64,000 bases of DNA from [Pantoea] beijingensis (GTDB taxonomy: Bacteria; Pseudomonadota; Gammaproteobacteria; Enterobacterales; Enterobacteriaceae). The translations under genes and the position numbers were made by a program. The notes under the pieces were generated by a model. That model was not told the origin of the DNA. It worked only from the letters and a program-made list of their open reading frames with translations, and made no database searches. Positions 18,413 through 27,466 of this stretch are shown one piece after another; position 1 is the first letter of the stretch, and each line of letters starts with the position of its first letter. The stretch spans positions 3,348,001-3,412,000 of the forward strand of contig NZ_CP071409.1 of NCBI RefSeq assembly GCF_022647505.1, read 5' to 3'.

Positions 18413-18670
18413 TCAGGCGTCCGGGGAAAATACCGCTTTATTACGCTCTGTCAGCAATACCACTCGCTCTGCCATGGTCTGGCTACAACTCCTCCACTCT
18501 GCGAAAAGCAGATCGAATCCATAAACCTCCCATTCGTATCATCTTCTTTCCTGGTCAGATGCAAAACAATAGAACATCACGCCATCATTAGCCAAATCAA
18601 TGAAATACTCATCCAACCCCCTTCCTTTTTCCGCCTCATACTGCTCGCGACCGACCGGGACAAACAGCAC
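18413..18670 (-). pseudogene. Small reading frame broken by one TGA
   Basis: On the minus strand a continuous 86-codon frame reads as convincing protein before and after a single in-frame TGA at 18539-18541. The first part contains VPVGREQYEAEKGRGLDEYF; the second starts YEWEVYGFDLLFAEWR and ends FSPDA with a stop at 18413. The family is not recognised. The 5' end is uncertain: the GTG at 18670 has no good ribosome binding site, so the N-terminus may also be lost. A decayed gene is the simplest reading. The flanks (18302-18412 and 18671-18810) hold nothing else visible except the sodC promoter. Confidence 0.45.
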
Positions 18671-18810
18671 ATCCTGATAATTTATTCATCGGTTATCACT
18701 ATTGATGAAATAAGTCTTTATGACTTTTTAACCTGCTATAAAGACGGGGCTATGCAGGATTCTTTTTCCCTTTGGCAGGGTATTACTCAATCATAAACAG
18801 GAAATAAAAA

Positions 18811-19332
18811 ATGCGTAAAGTGCTCCAGATGATGGTCGTTGCAGGTGGTTTTGCATTAGCAGGTTTAGCGCAGGCGACAACCGTCACAATGAATGAAGTG
18901 GATGCTGATGGCGTCGTAAAAGCAGCGGGCACCGTTGACGTAGAAGCAACGCAGTATGGCGTGCTTTTTACCCCACATTTGCAAGGCCTGCCACAGGGTA
19001 TCCATGGCTTCCATGTGCATGCAAACCCAGACTGCAGCCCGGGCATGCAGGATGGTAAGAAAGTCGCAGCGCTGGCAGCAGGAGGACACTTTGATCCAGC
19101 CCACACCGGCAAGCATGAAGGCCCGTGGGGCAATGGTCATTTAGGTGACCTGCCTGCGCTCTATGTTGATTCAATGGGTAACGCTAACTATCCGGTACTG
19201 GCTCCGCGCCTGAAACTGGCAGATGTTAAAGGACACGCATTAATGGTCCATGCGGGTGGCGACAACCACGCCGACATGCCAGCCATGCTGGGCGGCGGCG
19301 GCGCACGCATCGTTTGCGGCGTGATCAAATAA
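18811..19332 (+). CDS. sodC: Periplasmic Cu,Zn superoxide dismutase
   Basis: A 173-residue SodC that converts superoxide to peroxide and oxygen in the periplasm. Signal peptide cleavage is near residue 22 (AQA/TT). The metal and disulfide motifs are all present: [37 protein letters not shown] and the C-terminal ARIVCGVIK. The length and layout are those of bacterial SodC. AGGAA lies upstream of the ATG. The stop overlaps the start of the DUF3455 gene (TAATG), so the two are co-translated. In pathogens SodC guards against the host oxidative burst. Confidence 0.96.
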   Translation: MRKVLQMMVVAGGFALAGLAQATTVTMNEVDADGVVKAAGTVDVEATQYGVLFTPHLQGLPQGIHGFHVHANPDCSPGMQDGKKVAALAAGGHFDPAHTGKHEGPWGNGHLGDLPALYVDSMGNANYPVLAPRLKLADVKGHALMVHAGGDNHADMPAMLGGGGARIVCGVIK

Positions 19333-19841
19333 TGACGCTTTTCCGCCCCACCCTCGCAGCCATCATGCTCACCGCCAGCGCCAGTTCACTCGCTGCCGGT
19401 AATGTCATGCCGCCTGAAGGGGCGAAACAAGAACTGCAGGTATATGCGCGCGGCGTTCAACTCTATCGCTGCGCAGCCCCGGCCGATAACGCGTCAACAG
19501 GGAGCTGGATATTCCAGGCACCCGAGGCCGATCTGTTTAGCGATAAAGCGATGACACAGTTGGTAGGAAAGCACTATGACGGCCCGCACTGGGTCTGGCT
19601 GGACGGCAGTATCCTCGCAGGCAAACTCCTCACCTCGCAGGATTCGCCACATCCCGGCGCAATCCCGTGGTTACTGCTGGAGGGCACCAGCACAGGTCAT
19701 GCGGGACGCCTTACCGGCATCCATTATATCCAGCGCGTGGATACGGTGGATGGTAATGTCGGTAACACGCGATGTGATGCGTCACGCTATGGCATGACGC
19801 TCAACGTACCCTACACCGCCACTTATCGCTTTTGGCGCTAG
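19332..19841 (+). CDS. DUF3455 exported protein
   Basis: A 169-residue protein with a signal peptide (cleavage near SLAA/GN). It belongs to the DUF3455 family: VMPPEGAKQELQVYARGVQLYRC, WIFQAPEADLF, HYDGPHWVWLDGS and GVGNTRCD-like late motifs (here GNVGNTRCDASRYG). Members often sit beside superoxide dismutase or catalase genes and have no established activity. It starts within the sodC stop codon (TAATG), so the two form a transcription unit likely tied to extracytoplasmic oxidative stress. Confidence 0.82.
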   Translation: MTLFRPTLAAIMLTASASSLAAGNVMPPEGAKQELQVYARGVQLYRCAAPADNASTGSWIFQAPEADLFSDKAMTQLVGKHYDGPHWVWLDGSILAGKLLTSQDSPHPGAIPWLLLEGTSTGHAGRLTGIHYIQRVDTVDGNVGNTRCDASRYGMTLNVPYTATYRFWR

Positions 19842-19853
19842 TCGGGCTCTCAC

Positions 19854-19886
19854 AAAAACGGGCGGGCAGATGCTCGCCCGTTTTTT
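19854..19886. terminator. Bidirectional Rho-independent terminator
   Basis: A-tract, then CGGGCG and a short extension pairing with CGCCCG around an AGAT loop, then six T. It lies between the convergent DUF3455 and metQ-like genes and works as a terminator in both directions. Confidence 0.88.
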
Positions 19887-19911
19887 ATTGTCATTAACGC
19901 GCTGCGAAAAA

Positions 19912-20715
19912 TCAGTTATTAACCGGGATCACTGCGCCTTTATATTGGGTACGGATCCAGTCCTGAATCTCTTTGGAGCGCAGCACGCTCACCAACGCTA
20001 CGATATCTTTTTTCTTCTCATCGCCGCGATGAACGGTGATGATATTGGCATATGGATTATTCTCACCGCTCTCAACTGCAATAGGATCCTTCACCGGATC
20101 AAGGCCGGCATCAATGGCATAGTTCGCATTAATCACTACCGCGTCCCCTTCATCATTGGCGTACATTTGCGGCAGCAGCGACCCTTCTACGTTCGGCAGA
20201 AACTGCAGTTTTTTCGGGTTATCCACGATATCACTGATACGAGCAGCGACTTTATCCACGCCCGGCTTCAACTTAATCACCCCTTCTTTTTCGAAGATAG
20301 AAAGAATGCGTCCCTCTTCGGCCACTGCATCACGCATGATGACCTTACCGCCCTGTGGCAGATCCTTCAGGGATTTATACTTTTTCGAATAAATACCAAT
20401 AGGCTCGATATGAATCGCCCCCGCGCTAACGAAATCATAAGATTTATCATCAGCATGGTCTTTCAGCACGCTATTCAGATAGGGAATGTGCTGGAAATAG
20501 TTAGCATCGATATCGTGGCTGGCCAGTGCCGTATTCGGCAGGATGTAATCCTGGAACGGTTTAATTTCCAGATCGATACCCTGTTTAGCAAGAATTGGTT
20601 TTGCTTGCTCAAGGATCTCAGCATGTGGCACGTTGGAAGCACCAACGGTCAGGGTATCTGCCCAGGCAGAAAAGCTCAGCGTAGCTGCGGCAATCAGTGT
20701 GACGACTTTTTTCAT
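19912..20715 (-). CDS. metQ: MetQ/NlpA-family binding protein, not lipidated
   Basis: A 267-residue substrate-binding protein of the MetQ/NlpA family for the adjacent ABC transporter. It shows the family motifs VGASNVPHAEIL, FQDYILPNTAL, DIDANYFQHIPYL and VVINANYAIDAGL. Most MetQ proteins are lipoproteins; this one has a plain signal peptide (cleavage AWA/D, residue 19) and no lipobox cysteine, so it should be free in the periplasm. It is probably for methionine or a related sulfur amino acid; a non-methionine ligand is possible. Last gene of the metNIQ-like operon. Confidence 0.85.
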   Translation of the reverse strand: MKKVVTLIAAATLSFSAWADTLTVGASNVPHAEILEQAKPILAKQGIDLEIKPFQDYILPNTALASHDIDANYFQHIPYLNSVLKDHADDKSYDFVSAGAIHIEPIGIYSKKYKSLKDLPQGGKVIMRDAVAEEGRILSIFEKEGVIKLKPGVDKVAARISDIVDNPKKLQFLPNVEGSLLPQMYANDEGDAVVINANYAIDAGLDPVKDPIAVESGENNPYANIITVHRGDEKKKDIVALVSVLRSKEIQDWIRTQYKGAVIPVNN

Positions 20716-20736
20716 GATGTGTGTTCTCTATTGTTT

Positions 20737-21405
20737 TTAACGTTTATCTAAATAAGAGGTCAGCGCGTCACCGATAAACTGGATAATAAAGACGATGATC
20801 AAAATGGTCACCGTTGCCACTAAGGTAACGTCGCTGTGGTTACGCTGGAATCCTTCCAGATAAGCAAGATTCCCCAACCCGCCAGCACCAATCACGCCCG
20901 CCATGGCGCTGTAACTCACCAGGGCAATCAGCGTAACGGTAATCCCGGACACTAACGCTGGCGACGACTCAGGAAGTAAGACGCGAAAAATCAGGGTGCT
21001 CATGCGTGCTCCCATCGAACGCGTTGCTTCAATCACCCCTTTATCCACTTCGCGCAGTGCAATCTCCACCAAACGTGCATAAAACGGTGCAGCCCCGACA
21101 ATCAACGCTGGCAACGCGGCATTTGCGCCAAGGATGGTGCCTACCAGGGTTTTGGTTACAGGGATCAGTAATACAATCAGGATAATAAAGGGGATCGAAC
21201 GAAAGACATTCACCACAAAAGAGATCGCCCGATACGCCAGACTATTCTGAAACATTCCACCTTTGGTGGTTAAAAATAGTGTCAGTCCCAACGCAATCCC
21301 AAGAATAAAGGTCGCGATGCCGGATAATGCCGTCATGTATAACGTTTCCTGCGTCGCGGCCAGCAGTTGTTCCCATTTCAGATGGGGAAAATATGACTCA
21401 AACAC
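20737..21405 (-). CDS. metI: MetI-type ABC permease
   Basis: A 222-residue inner-membrane permease with five predicted helices and the binding-protein-dependent transport signature (EATRSMGARMSTLIFRVLLPES). It matches MetI in length and in motifs such as FRSIPFIILIVLLIP and GAGGLGNLAY. It overlaps metN by 8 bases, is followed by metQ, and forms the channel of the uptake complex. Confidence 0.9.
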   Translation of the reverse strand: MFESYFPHLKWEQLLAATQETLYMTALSGIATFILGIALGLTLFLTTKGGMFQNSLAYRAISFVVNVFRSIPFIILIVLLIPVTKTLVGTILGANAALPALIVGAAPFYARLVEIALREVDKGVIEATRSMGARMSTLIFRVLLPESSPALVSGITVTLIALVSYSAMAGVIGAGGLGNLAYLEGFQRNHSDVTLVATVTILIIVFIIQFIGDALTSYLDKR

Positions 21406-22420
21406 CTTTGATCACCTCGCACTGAATATCATGCTGCTTCAACCCGTCCAGAATGGCTTCCAACTGCTGCTGCGTTGCCACCACCTGTAACCAGAGCTGA
21501 CCGAACGCGCCGTGAACGGTTTGCGTCATCTTGCCGTGCAGGATGTTAAATGGCAGGCCATAGCGAAGCGTTAATTCGCCAACGACGGGCTGATGTGCGC
21601 TGTGCCCGACAAAGGTGAGTTTTAAAATCGCGCCGTTGATGTCGCTAAGGAGTGCAGAGTCAAAATCATTATCGCCCTCCAACTGGCTAATCTGCCGAAC
21701 AAACTGCCGGGTAATTTCTTGCTGTGGATGAGTAAAAACCTGGAGCACACCGCCCTGTTCAACCACTTTGCCGTTCTCCATTACAGCAACCCGATCGCAG
21801 ATCTTACGCACGACATGCATCTCATGGGTAATCAGCACGATGGTTAAACCAAACCGGCGGTTTATATCCTTAAGTAAATCGAGAATTTGATCGGTCGTTT
21901 GCGGATCGAGTGCCGAAGTTGCTTCATCGCACAGCAACACATCAGGGTTATTCGCCAGTGCACGCGCAATGCCCACCCGCTGTTTTTGCCCGCCGCTTAG
22001 CTGTGAAGGATAAGCGCGCTCACGGCCGGTTAATCCAACCAGTTCGATCAGTTCGGCGACGCGCTTTTTGATATCGGCTTTAGGGACACCGGCGATCTGC
22101 ATAGAAAAAGCAATATTTTCACTGACCGTACGCGACCAGAGCAGATTAAAATGCTGAAACACCATACTGATTTTCAATCGAGCCTGGCGTAGTGCCTCGC
22201 CCGTTGCAGCACTAATATCCTGCTCAGCAACGACAACACTGCCGCTGGACGGTTTTTCCAGCCCGTTAAGCAAACGAATCAGGGTACTTTTCCCCGCGCC
22301 ACTGTAGCCGATAATACCGTATATCTGCCCGCGTTCGACGCGCAGGCTGACATTATCCACGGCGGCAATAGCATCCTTCCCCTGGTAAAAAATTTTAGAA
22401 ATATTCTTCAGAACAATCAT
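21398..22420 (-). CDS. metN: MetN-type ABC ATPase
   Basis: A 340-residue ATPase powering the transporter. Walker A is GYSGAGKST, the signature is LSGGQKQRVGIARAL and Walker B is VLLCDEATSALDPQT; the switch histidine is in LITHEMHVV. The C-terminal ~90 residues form the NIL (ferredoxin-like) domain that senses methionine in MetN. It is first in the operon. The sequence match is to the MetN family, but with the unlipidated MetQ this may be a second, specialised copy. Confidence 0.9.
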   Translation of the reverse strand: MIVLKNISKIFYQGKDAIAAVDNVSLRVERGQIYGIIGYSGAGKSTLIRLLNGLEKPSSGSVVVAEQDISAATGEALRQARLKISMVFQHFNLLWSRTVSENIAFSMQIAGVPKADIKKRVAELIELVGLTGRERAYPSQLSGGQKQRVGIARALANNPDVLLCDEATSALDPQTTDQILDLLKDINRRFGLTIVLITHEMHVVRKICDRVAVMENGKVVEQGGVLQVFTHPQQEITRQFVRQISQLEGDNDFDSALLSDINGAILKLTFVGHSAHQPVVGELTLRYGLPFNILHGKMTQTVHGAFGQLWLQVVATQQQLEAILDGLKQHDIQCEVIKGV

Positions 22421-22757
22421 GACGTTTTACTATCCTGAGTGGCCAGTAATACGCTCAAATATACGCTGTAACGCATTATCTTTTCAGGCATTTTGGCGTT
22501 TAACAGAGAAATATACCGGAAATACGGTATTTGAGAATGAATAAAAAGACATTTCTTATGCAGGATGGCTATAAATAACGGAGCAGGCAGGCACGCCAGC
22601 TATTTTATTCCAGTACCGTCTTGTCGGTGCACACTTCACCCGCCACGCAATCCGTCACTAACATTTTTCCGTCACTCCTTCTTCATGAAAATGACATCTT
22701 TCTACGCCAGTCTGTCAACAAATGAGATCGATCTCATTCAATCAAACGAGATAAAAA
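22421..22757. promoter_or_regulatory. Divergent metN / lacI-type control region
   Basis: No gene here. It holds both promoters. On the metN side there is a perfect palindrome AAATAC-G-GTATTT (22520-22532) overlapping an ATACCG/CGGTAT repeat, possibly an operator. On the other side lies the 18-bp palindrome listed separately at 22721-22738. No methionine-repressor box array was evident. Confidence 0.5.
22721..22738. promoter_or_regulatory. 18-bp perfect palindrome, LacI-type operator
   Basis: AATGAGATCGATCTCATT is a perfect palindrome with the central CG typical of LacI-family operators. It ends 19 bases before the start of the LacI-type gene, which heads an ABC-transporter and phosphodiesterase operon. 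It would let the repressor control its own operon. Confidence 0.7.
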
Positions 22758-23783
22758 ATGACCGACCTGTTACGCGTTGCCCAACTTGCGGGTGTATCAC
22801 GAGCCACTGCCGCACGTACCTTCTCCGAACCGGAAAAAGTACGGGAAAGCACGCGCAATAAGGTCGTCGCTGCCTCAAAAGCACTGGGCTTCCGCCCTAA
22901 TTATGTGGCGCGACAGCTACGTACGCAGTCAACCCGCATTATCGGCGTCATGCTGCCCACCCTCAGCAATCCCATTTTTAGCGAGCAGCTGCAGGCAATG
23001 GAAAGCAGCGCACGCAATAACGGTTATTCGCTGATGGTCGCCACAACCGATTACGATCCCGCGCGTGAGTCAGTGGTGTTAGAAAATATGCTGCGCCAGC
23101 GTATTGATGGGCTGATCCTGACCGTCGCCAATGCCCGGGAAAGCCGGTGCCTCAGCATGCTGGAACAGGAAACACTGCCGGTCGTGCTGGTACACAACCC
23201 GGATGCTGATGCGCATTTCGTCACCGTCAGCGTGGACAATAAACGGGCGATGTACCAGGCCACTTGCCACTTACTGGCGCTCGGCCATCGGCAGATTGCC
23301 ATGACGGCAGGTCCGGTACAGCAATCCGACCGTGCCCATCTGCGCTATCTGGGCTACTGCCAGGCGATGGAAGAAAACGGGCTCACCCCGCTGCCGCTGA
23401 TTGAAATGGCGCATCACACCTGCGTGGATATTGAGACGCTGCGCCCCTGGCTTTCTACGCCAACGGTACTGACCGCCCTGCTCTGCTCAAACGACCTGCT
23501 GGCGCTAAGCGCCATCGGCAGCCTGCAGCGCATCGGCTATCGCATTCCTCAACAGCTCTCTGTCGTCGGTTTTGATGGTATTGCATTGGGCAGAATGGTG
23601 TGTCCTTCACTCTGTTCAGTGGAACAGCCTCAGCAACAGCTGGGCGAAGTCGCGATAGAAAGCCTGATGAAGTCTATCGCTGGTGAAGAAGTCACTTCAC
23701 AGGTACTGAATTTTACGCTGCGGGACGGTGAAAGCATTGCCGTTCCACAGCATCTTTGTCGTCACACCAGGGAAACACCATGA
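22758..23783 (+). CDS. LacI-family repressor of transport operon
   Basis: A 341-residue LacI/GalR regulator. It has an N-terminal helix-turn-helix and hinge (RVAQLAGVSRATAARTFSEPEKVRESTR, then ALGFRPNYVARQLRTQST) and a periplasmic-binding-protein-like effector domain (IIGVMLPTLSNPIF, VVGFDGIALG). It is the first gene of a rightward operon; its stop overlaps the binding-protein start by 4 bases (ATGA). An 18-bp palindrome lies just upstream, probably its operator. Confidence 0.9.
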   Translation: MTDLLRVAQLAGVSRATAARTFSEPEKVRESTRNKVVAASKALGFRPNYVARQLRTQSTRIIGVMLPTLSNPIFSEQLQAMESSARNNGYSLMVATTDYDPARESVVLENMLRQRIDGLILTVANARESRCLSMLEQETLPVVLVHNPDADAHFVTVSVDNKRAMYQATCHLLALGHRQIAMTAGPVQQSDRAHLRYLGYCQAMEENGLTPLPLIEMAHHTCVDIETLRPWLSTPTVLTALLCSNDLLALSAIGSLQRIGYRIPQQLSVVGFDGIALGRMVCPSLCSVEQPQQQLGEVAIESLMKSIAGEEVTSQVLNFTLRDGESIAVPQHLCRHTRETP

Positions 23784-24784
23784 AAAAAATGACCATAACA
23801 TCACTGTGCCTGGCGGGGGGGCTGCTTCTCTCCGCCCAGGCCCAGGCCTCCACAGCAATCTGCTATAACTGTCCGCCAGAATGGGCTGACTGGGGAACGC
23901 AGCTCAAAGCGATCGCCAAAGACACCGGTATCGTCGTCCCTCAGGATAATAAGAACTCTGGCCAGGCACTGGCACAGATCGTGGCCGAAAAGGCCAGTCC
24001 TGTGGCAGATGTCGTTTACCTTGGCATCACTTTTGGCATTCAGGCAGCCAAATCAGACGTGCTGGATGCCTGGCGTCCGGCAGCCTGGAATGATATTCCG
24101 GCAGAAATGAAAGACCCGGAAGGAAAATGGGTAGCACTCCACTCCGGTACTATCGGTTTTATGGTCAACGTTGATGCGTTGAACGGAGCCCCTATCCCGC
24201 GCTCATGGAATGACCTGCTTAAACCCGAATATAAAGGGATGGTTGGCTACCTCGACCCGGCCAGTGCTTTTGCTGGCTATGCCGCTGCGGTATCGGTGAA
24301 CCTCGCCGAAGGCGGCACGCTGGACAACTTTACACCGGGCATTAACTACTTCAAAAAGCTGATCAAAAACAGCCCGATAGTGCCAAAACAGACGGCCTAC
24401 GCACGCGTACTCTCTGGTGAAATCCCGATTCTGCTGGATTATGATTTCAACGCGTACCGGGCGAAATATAAAGATCACGCCAATATTGCCTTTGTTATTC
24501 CGCAAGAGGGCAGCATCAAAGTCCCTTACGTTATCAGCCTGGTAAAAAATGCACCACACAGTAACGAAGGCAAAAAAGTGATCGATTATGTGCTGTCGGA
24601 TCGCGGTCAGGCCATCTGGGCCAACGCCTGGCTACGTCCGGTACGCGAAAAGGCAATGTCCGCAGCCGCTAAAGCACAGTTCCTACCGGACAGTGATTAT
24701 GCGCGTGCCCGCACGGTTAACTATCAACAAATGGCTGACATTCAAAAATCCTTCTCTGAGCGATACATGAGCGAGGTTAAGTAA
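23780..24784 (+). CDS. ABC transporter substrate-binding protein
   Basis: A 334-residue periplasmic binding protein of the Fe3+/2-aminoethylphosphonate/polyamine class (extracellular binding protein family 1-like). Signal peptide cleavage is near AQA/ST. Recognisable features are a repeated WxxDLLKPEYKGMVGYLDP motif, LLDYDFNAYRAK and the C-terminal NAWLRPVREK seen in PhnS/AfuA-type proteins. A CYNC pair follows the signal peptide. The ATG is within the lacI stop. It delivers substrate to the two permeases that follow. With the downstream phosphodiesterase, a phosphodiester or phosphonate ligand is inferred. The signal peptide coding region holds a G7 run. Confidence 0.8.
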   Translation: MKKMTITSLCLAGGLLLSAQAQASTAICYNCPPEWADWGTQLKAIAKDTGIVVPQDNKNSGQALAQIVAEKASPVADVVYLGITFGIQAAKSDVLDAWRPAAWNDIPAEMKDPEGKWVALHSGTIGFMVNVDALNGAPIPRSWNDLLKPEYKGMVGYLDPASAFAGYAAAVSVNLAEGGTLDNFTPGINYFKKLIKNSPIVPKQTAYARVLSGEIPILLDYDFNAYRAKYKDHANIAFVIPQEGSIKVPYVISLVKNAPHSNEGKKVIDYVLSDRGQAIWANAWLRPVREKAMSAAAKAQFLPDSDYARARTVNYQQMADIQKSFSERYMSEVK

Positions 24785-25659
24785 TGTCGCTGCAGTGGCA
24801 AACCGCCATGCCCTCCCGGTCGGGAGGGCTTCGTCATCGTAATGACAGGGCAACGTTTCGCGCCATCGCGTTCGCACTGGTTCCCACACTCACGGTATTT
24901 TGTGCTTTCTGGCTAATCCCGTTGGGGTATCTGGCCGTGCTGGGTACCACGCCAGATAACAGTACACATCTGAATGCTTACTGGACCATACTCAGCCGCC
25001 CACAATATCTGGTATCCCTCGGCGTAACGCTGTTGCTTTCTGCCAGCGTGGCGCTGGTTGCCGTCGCAATGTCGGCGGTCGTGGCATGCTTCCTGGCACG
25101 TCATTCTATTCCGGGAAAAGGCTTCTTGTTGGCGTTACTGACATTTCCACTGGCTTTTCCCGGCGTGGTGGTCGGTTTTCTGATAGTCATTTCCGGTGGA
25201 CGACAAGGGCTGTTTGCACAGCTTGGTCTGGTGCTAACCGGCGAGCGTTGGATCTTCGCCTATAACCTGGTGGGGCTGTTTCTCGGTTATCTGTACTTTT
25301 CGATTCCGCGCGTGATCATGACGCTAGTGGCTGCCTGTGAAAAACTCGATCCAAGCCTTGAAGAGGCCGCCCGTTCGCTAGGCGCAGGAAACTGGCGCAT
25401 CGTGCGGGACGTCATTATTCCGGGGCTGGCGCCGTCACTGCTCTCGAGCCTCGCACTCTGTTTTGCCACCAGCATGGGCGCCTTTGGTACCGCCTTTACC
25501 CTCGGCACCAATTTGGGGGTACTGCCGCTGACGATTTACAACGAATTCACCAACTACGCAAATTTTGCAACTGCCGCCGCGCTGTCGGTGGTGATGGGAG
25601 GGGTGACCTGGATCGCGCTACTACTCGCACGCAGCCTCTCCGGTACCGATCGGGAATAA
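24784..25659 (+). CDS. ABC permease 1
   Basis: A 291-residue inner-membrane permease with about six helices and the inner-loop coupling motif LEEAARSLGAGNWRIVRDVIIPGLAPS. It belongs to the PotB/PhnU-type permease group. It begins within the stop of the binding-protein gene (TAATG), showing translational coupling, and pairs with permease 2. Confidence 0.88.
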   Translation: MSLQWQTAMPSRSGGLRHRNDRATFRAIAFALVPTLTVFCAFWLIPLGYLAVLGTTPDNSTHLNAYWTILSRPQYLVSLGVTLLLSASVALVAVAMSAVVACFLARHSIPGKGFLLALLTFPLAFPGVVVGFLIVISGGRQGLFAQLGLVLTGERWIFAYNLVGLFLGYLYFSIPRVIMTLVAACEKLDPSLEEAARSLGAGNWRIVRDVIIPGLAPSLLSSLALCFATSMGAFGTAFTLGTNLGVLPLTIYNEFTNYANFATAAALSVVMGGVTWIALLLARSLSGTDRE

Positions 25660-25663
25660 TCTG

Positions 25664-26473
25664 ATGAAACGACCCTTACTCTTTGTGCTTCAGCTCACGC
25701 TGACGGTTGCGGTGATCCTGTTTTTGATCGTACCTATCGCGTTATCAGTCACTGCTGGCTTTACGGAAAACACCTTTATCGGCATTAAAAGTGGCCTGAC
25801 GCTGCGCTGGATCCTCGAAGTGTGGGATCTCTACGCGCCGACAATCTGGCTCTCACTGATTATCGCGCTCACCTGTCTGCTCTGTACCATCGTACTGGGC
25901 GTCCCCGCAGCCTGGGGATTATTGAAAAGCCCGTCGCGCTTTGCCGCCTGGATCGAAGAGTGCCTGATGCTGCCTGTCGCGCTGCCGGGACTGGCAACGG
26001 CTCTCGGCCTGCTGCTGGTTTACGGCGGTTTCCAGCTTCTACGTGCCAGTTGGGTATTTATCCTGATTGGCCACGTACTGTTTACGCTGCCATTTATGAT
26101 CCGCCCGGTACTCTCTGTTATGAAGGCCGCCAATATGCAACAGATGGAAGAAGCTGCAGCCAGTCTGGGGGCTACAGGGTTTCGTCGTTTTATCACCATC
26201 GTTGTGCCTAACTGCCTGTCCGGTATTCTCGCCGGTGCCTTCATGGTCTTCACGCTATCAGTGGGCGAATTCAATATCACCTGGATGCTACACACGCCGC
26301 TGACAAAAACGCTGCCCGTCGGGCTGGCTGACAGCTATGCCTCCATGCGGCTGGAAATCGGTTCGGCCTATACCACATTATTTTTACTCATGGTTGTTCC
26401 ACTACTGACGGCTATGCATTTTTTTAGCCGCCCACGTCGCCGGGCGGAGAATAAGAGAGAGGTATCGCCATGA
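25664..26473 (+). CDS. ABC permease 2
   Basis: A 269-residue permease with six helices and the coupling motif MEEAAASLGATGFRRFITIVVPNC, of the PotC/PhnV type. It follows permease 1 by 4 bases and overlaps the ATPase gene by 4 bases (ATGA). Confidence 0.88.
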   Translation: MKRPLLFVLQLTLTVAVILFLIVPIALSVTAGFTENTFIGIKSGLTLRWILEVWDLYAPTIWLSLIIALTCLLCTIVLGVPAAWGLLKSPSRFAAWIEECLMLPVALPGLATALGLLLVYGGFQLLRASWVFILIGHVLFTLPFMIRPVLSVMKAANMQQMEEAAASLGATGFRRFITIVVPNCLSGILAGAFMVFTLSVGEFNITWMLHTPLTKTLPVGLADSYASMRLEIGSAYTTLFLLMVVPLLTAMHFFSRPRRRAENKREVSP

Positions 26474-27456
26474 CGACCAAGCCGGTTGGCATTCGCCTGC
26501 GCAACTGCTCGCGCACATTTTCCCGCGATCATATCGCGCTCCATCCACTCAACCTGGACATTCAGGCTGGTGAAACGCTGGTGTTGCTCGGCCCTTCTGG
26601 CTGCGGAAAAACCACCACTTTACGTATTATCAGCGGGCTGGAACAGTGCGATCGCGGTGGTGAAGTCTGGTTTGATAACCGTAACGTCAGCGCATTACCG
26701 ATTGAAAAGCGTAACGTCGGCATGGTGTTTCAAAACTATGCGCTGTTTCCCCATCTGAATGTAGCGGCAAACGTTGCTTACGGGTTACGTATACAGCGTC
26801 TGCCGGAGGCAGAGATCCGCAGTCGGGTAGCGGAAATGCTGGCGATGGTGGATTTAAGTCACTTTGCCGATCGCTCCGTGAAGGCGCTATCGGGTGGACA
26901 AAAACAGCGCGTTTCGCTGGCGCGTGCGCTGGCTGCTCGTCCACAAGTGCTGCTGTTTGACGAACCGCTGGCGGCACTCGACGCCAAACTGCGTGAAAAA
27001 TTACGCGAAGATATCGGCACCTTATTGACACAGCTTGGCATCACTGCCGTTTATGTTACCCACGATCAGCAGGAAGCGATGGCGCTGGGCGATCGTATCG
27101 CCGTCATGCGCAACGGGCGCATTGAGCAAATCGGCACGCCGCGTGAAGTTTATCACCACCCTGCCACCGATTTTGTCGCGGACTTTGTCGGCGCGGTGAA
27201 TCATCTGGTGCTCAGCAACGGTGAATGTTACTGCCGCCCGGAAGATATCCAGTTGGGCGATACGCTAAACGCCCTGCTAACCGGAGAAATCATACAGAGT
27301 ACTTTTCTCGGCCAGACCCAGCGCGTGCTGGTGAATATCGGTCAGGGCCAGCCCGTCACGGTGGAGTGCTCCGCGCGCGAACTGTGGCAGCCTGGACAGC
27401 ATGTTGGACTGCATGCCAACCAAAATAGTCTTTTTCAGATCGCGATAAAACGATAA
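26470..27456 (+). CDS. ABC ATPase with TOBE-like tail
   Basis: A 328-residue ATPase of the PotA/FbpC/PhnT class. Walker A is GPSGCGKTT, signature LSGGQKQRVSLARAL, Walker B VLLFDEPLAALD, switch histidine in YVTHDQQEAM; the C-terminal ~90 residues form a small regulatory TOBE-type domain. It energises the two permeases above. It is followed after 10 bases by the phosphodiesterase gene. Confidence 0.92.
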   Translation: MTTKPVGIRLRNCSRTFSRDHIALHPLNLDIQAGETLVLLGPSGCGKTTTLRIISGLEQCDRGGEVWFDNRNVSALPIEKRNVGMVFQNYALFPHLNVAANVAYGLRIQRLPEAEIRSRVAEMLAMVDLSHFADRSVKALSGGQKQRVSLARALAARPQVLLFDEPLAALDAKLREKLREDIGTLLTQLGITAVYVTHDQQEAMALGDRIAVMRNGRIEQIGTPREVYHHPATDFVADFVGAVNHLVLSNGECYCRPEDIQLGDTLNALLTGEIIQSTFLGQTQRVLVNIGQGQPVTVECSARELWQPGQHVGLHANQNSLFQIAIKR

Positions 27457-27466
27457 GGAGTCGTTC

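Noticed and set aside
18539..18541. In-frame TGA as a selenocysteine codon
   Set aside because: No downstream hairpin of the right kind was seen and the protein is not a known selenoprotein type; gene decay is simpler.
19870..20751. Long plus-strand frame antisense to metQ
   Set aside because: It is a shadow of the clear MetQ-family coding sequence on the other strand.
23811..23822. G7 run in the binding-protein signal peptide as a phase-variation tract
   Set aside because: The run is short, in frame and in a metabolic transport operon; nothing suggests slippage control.
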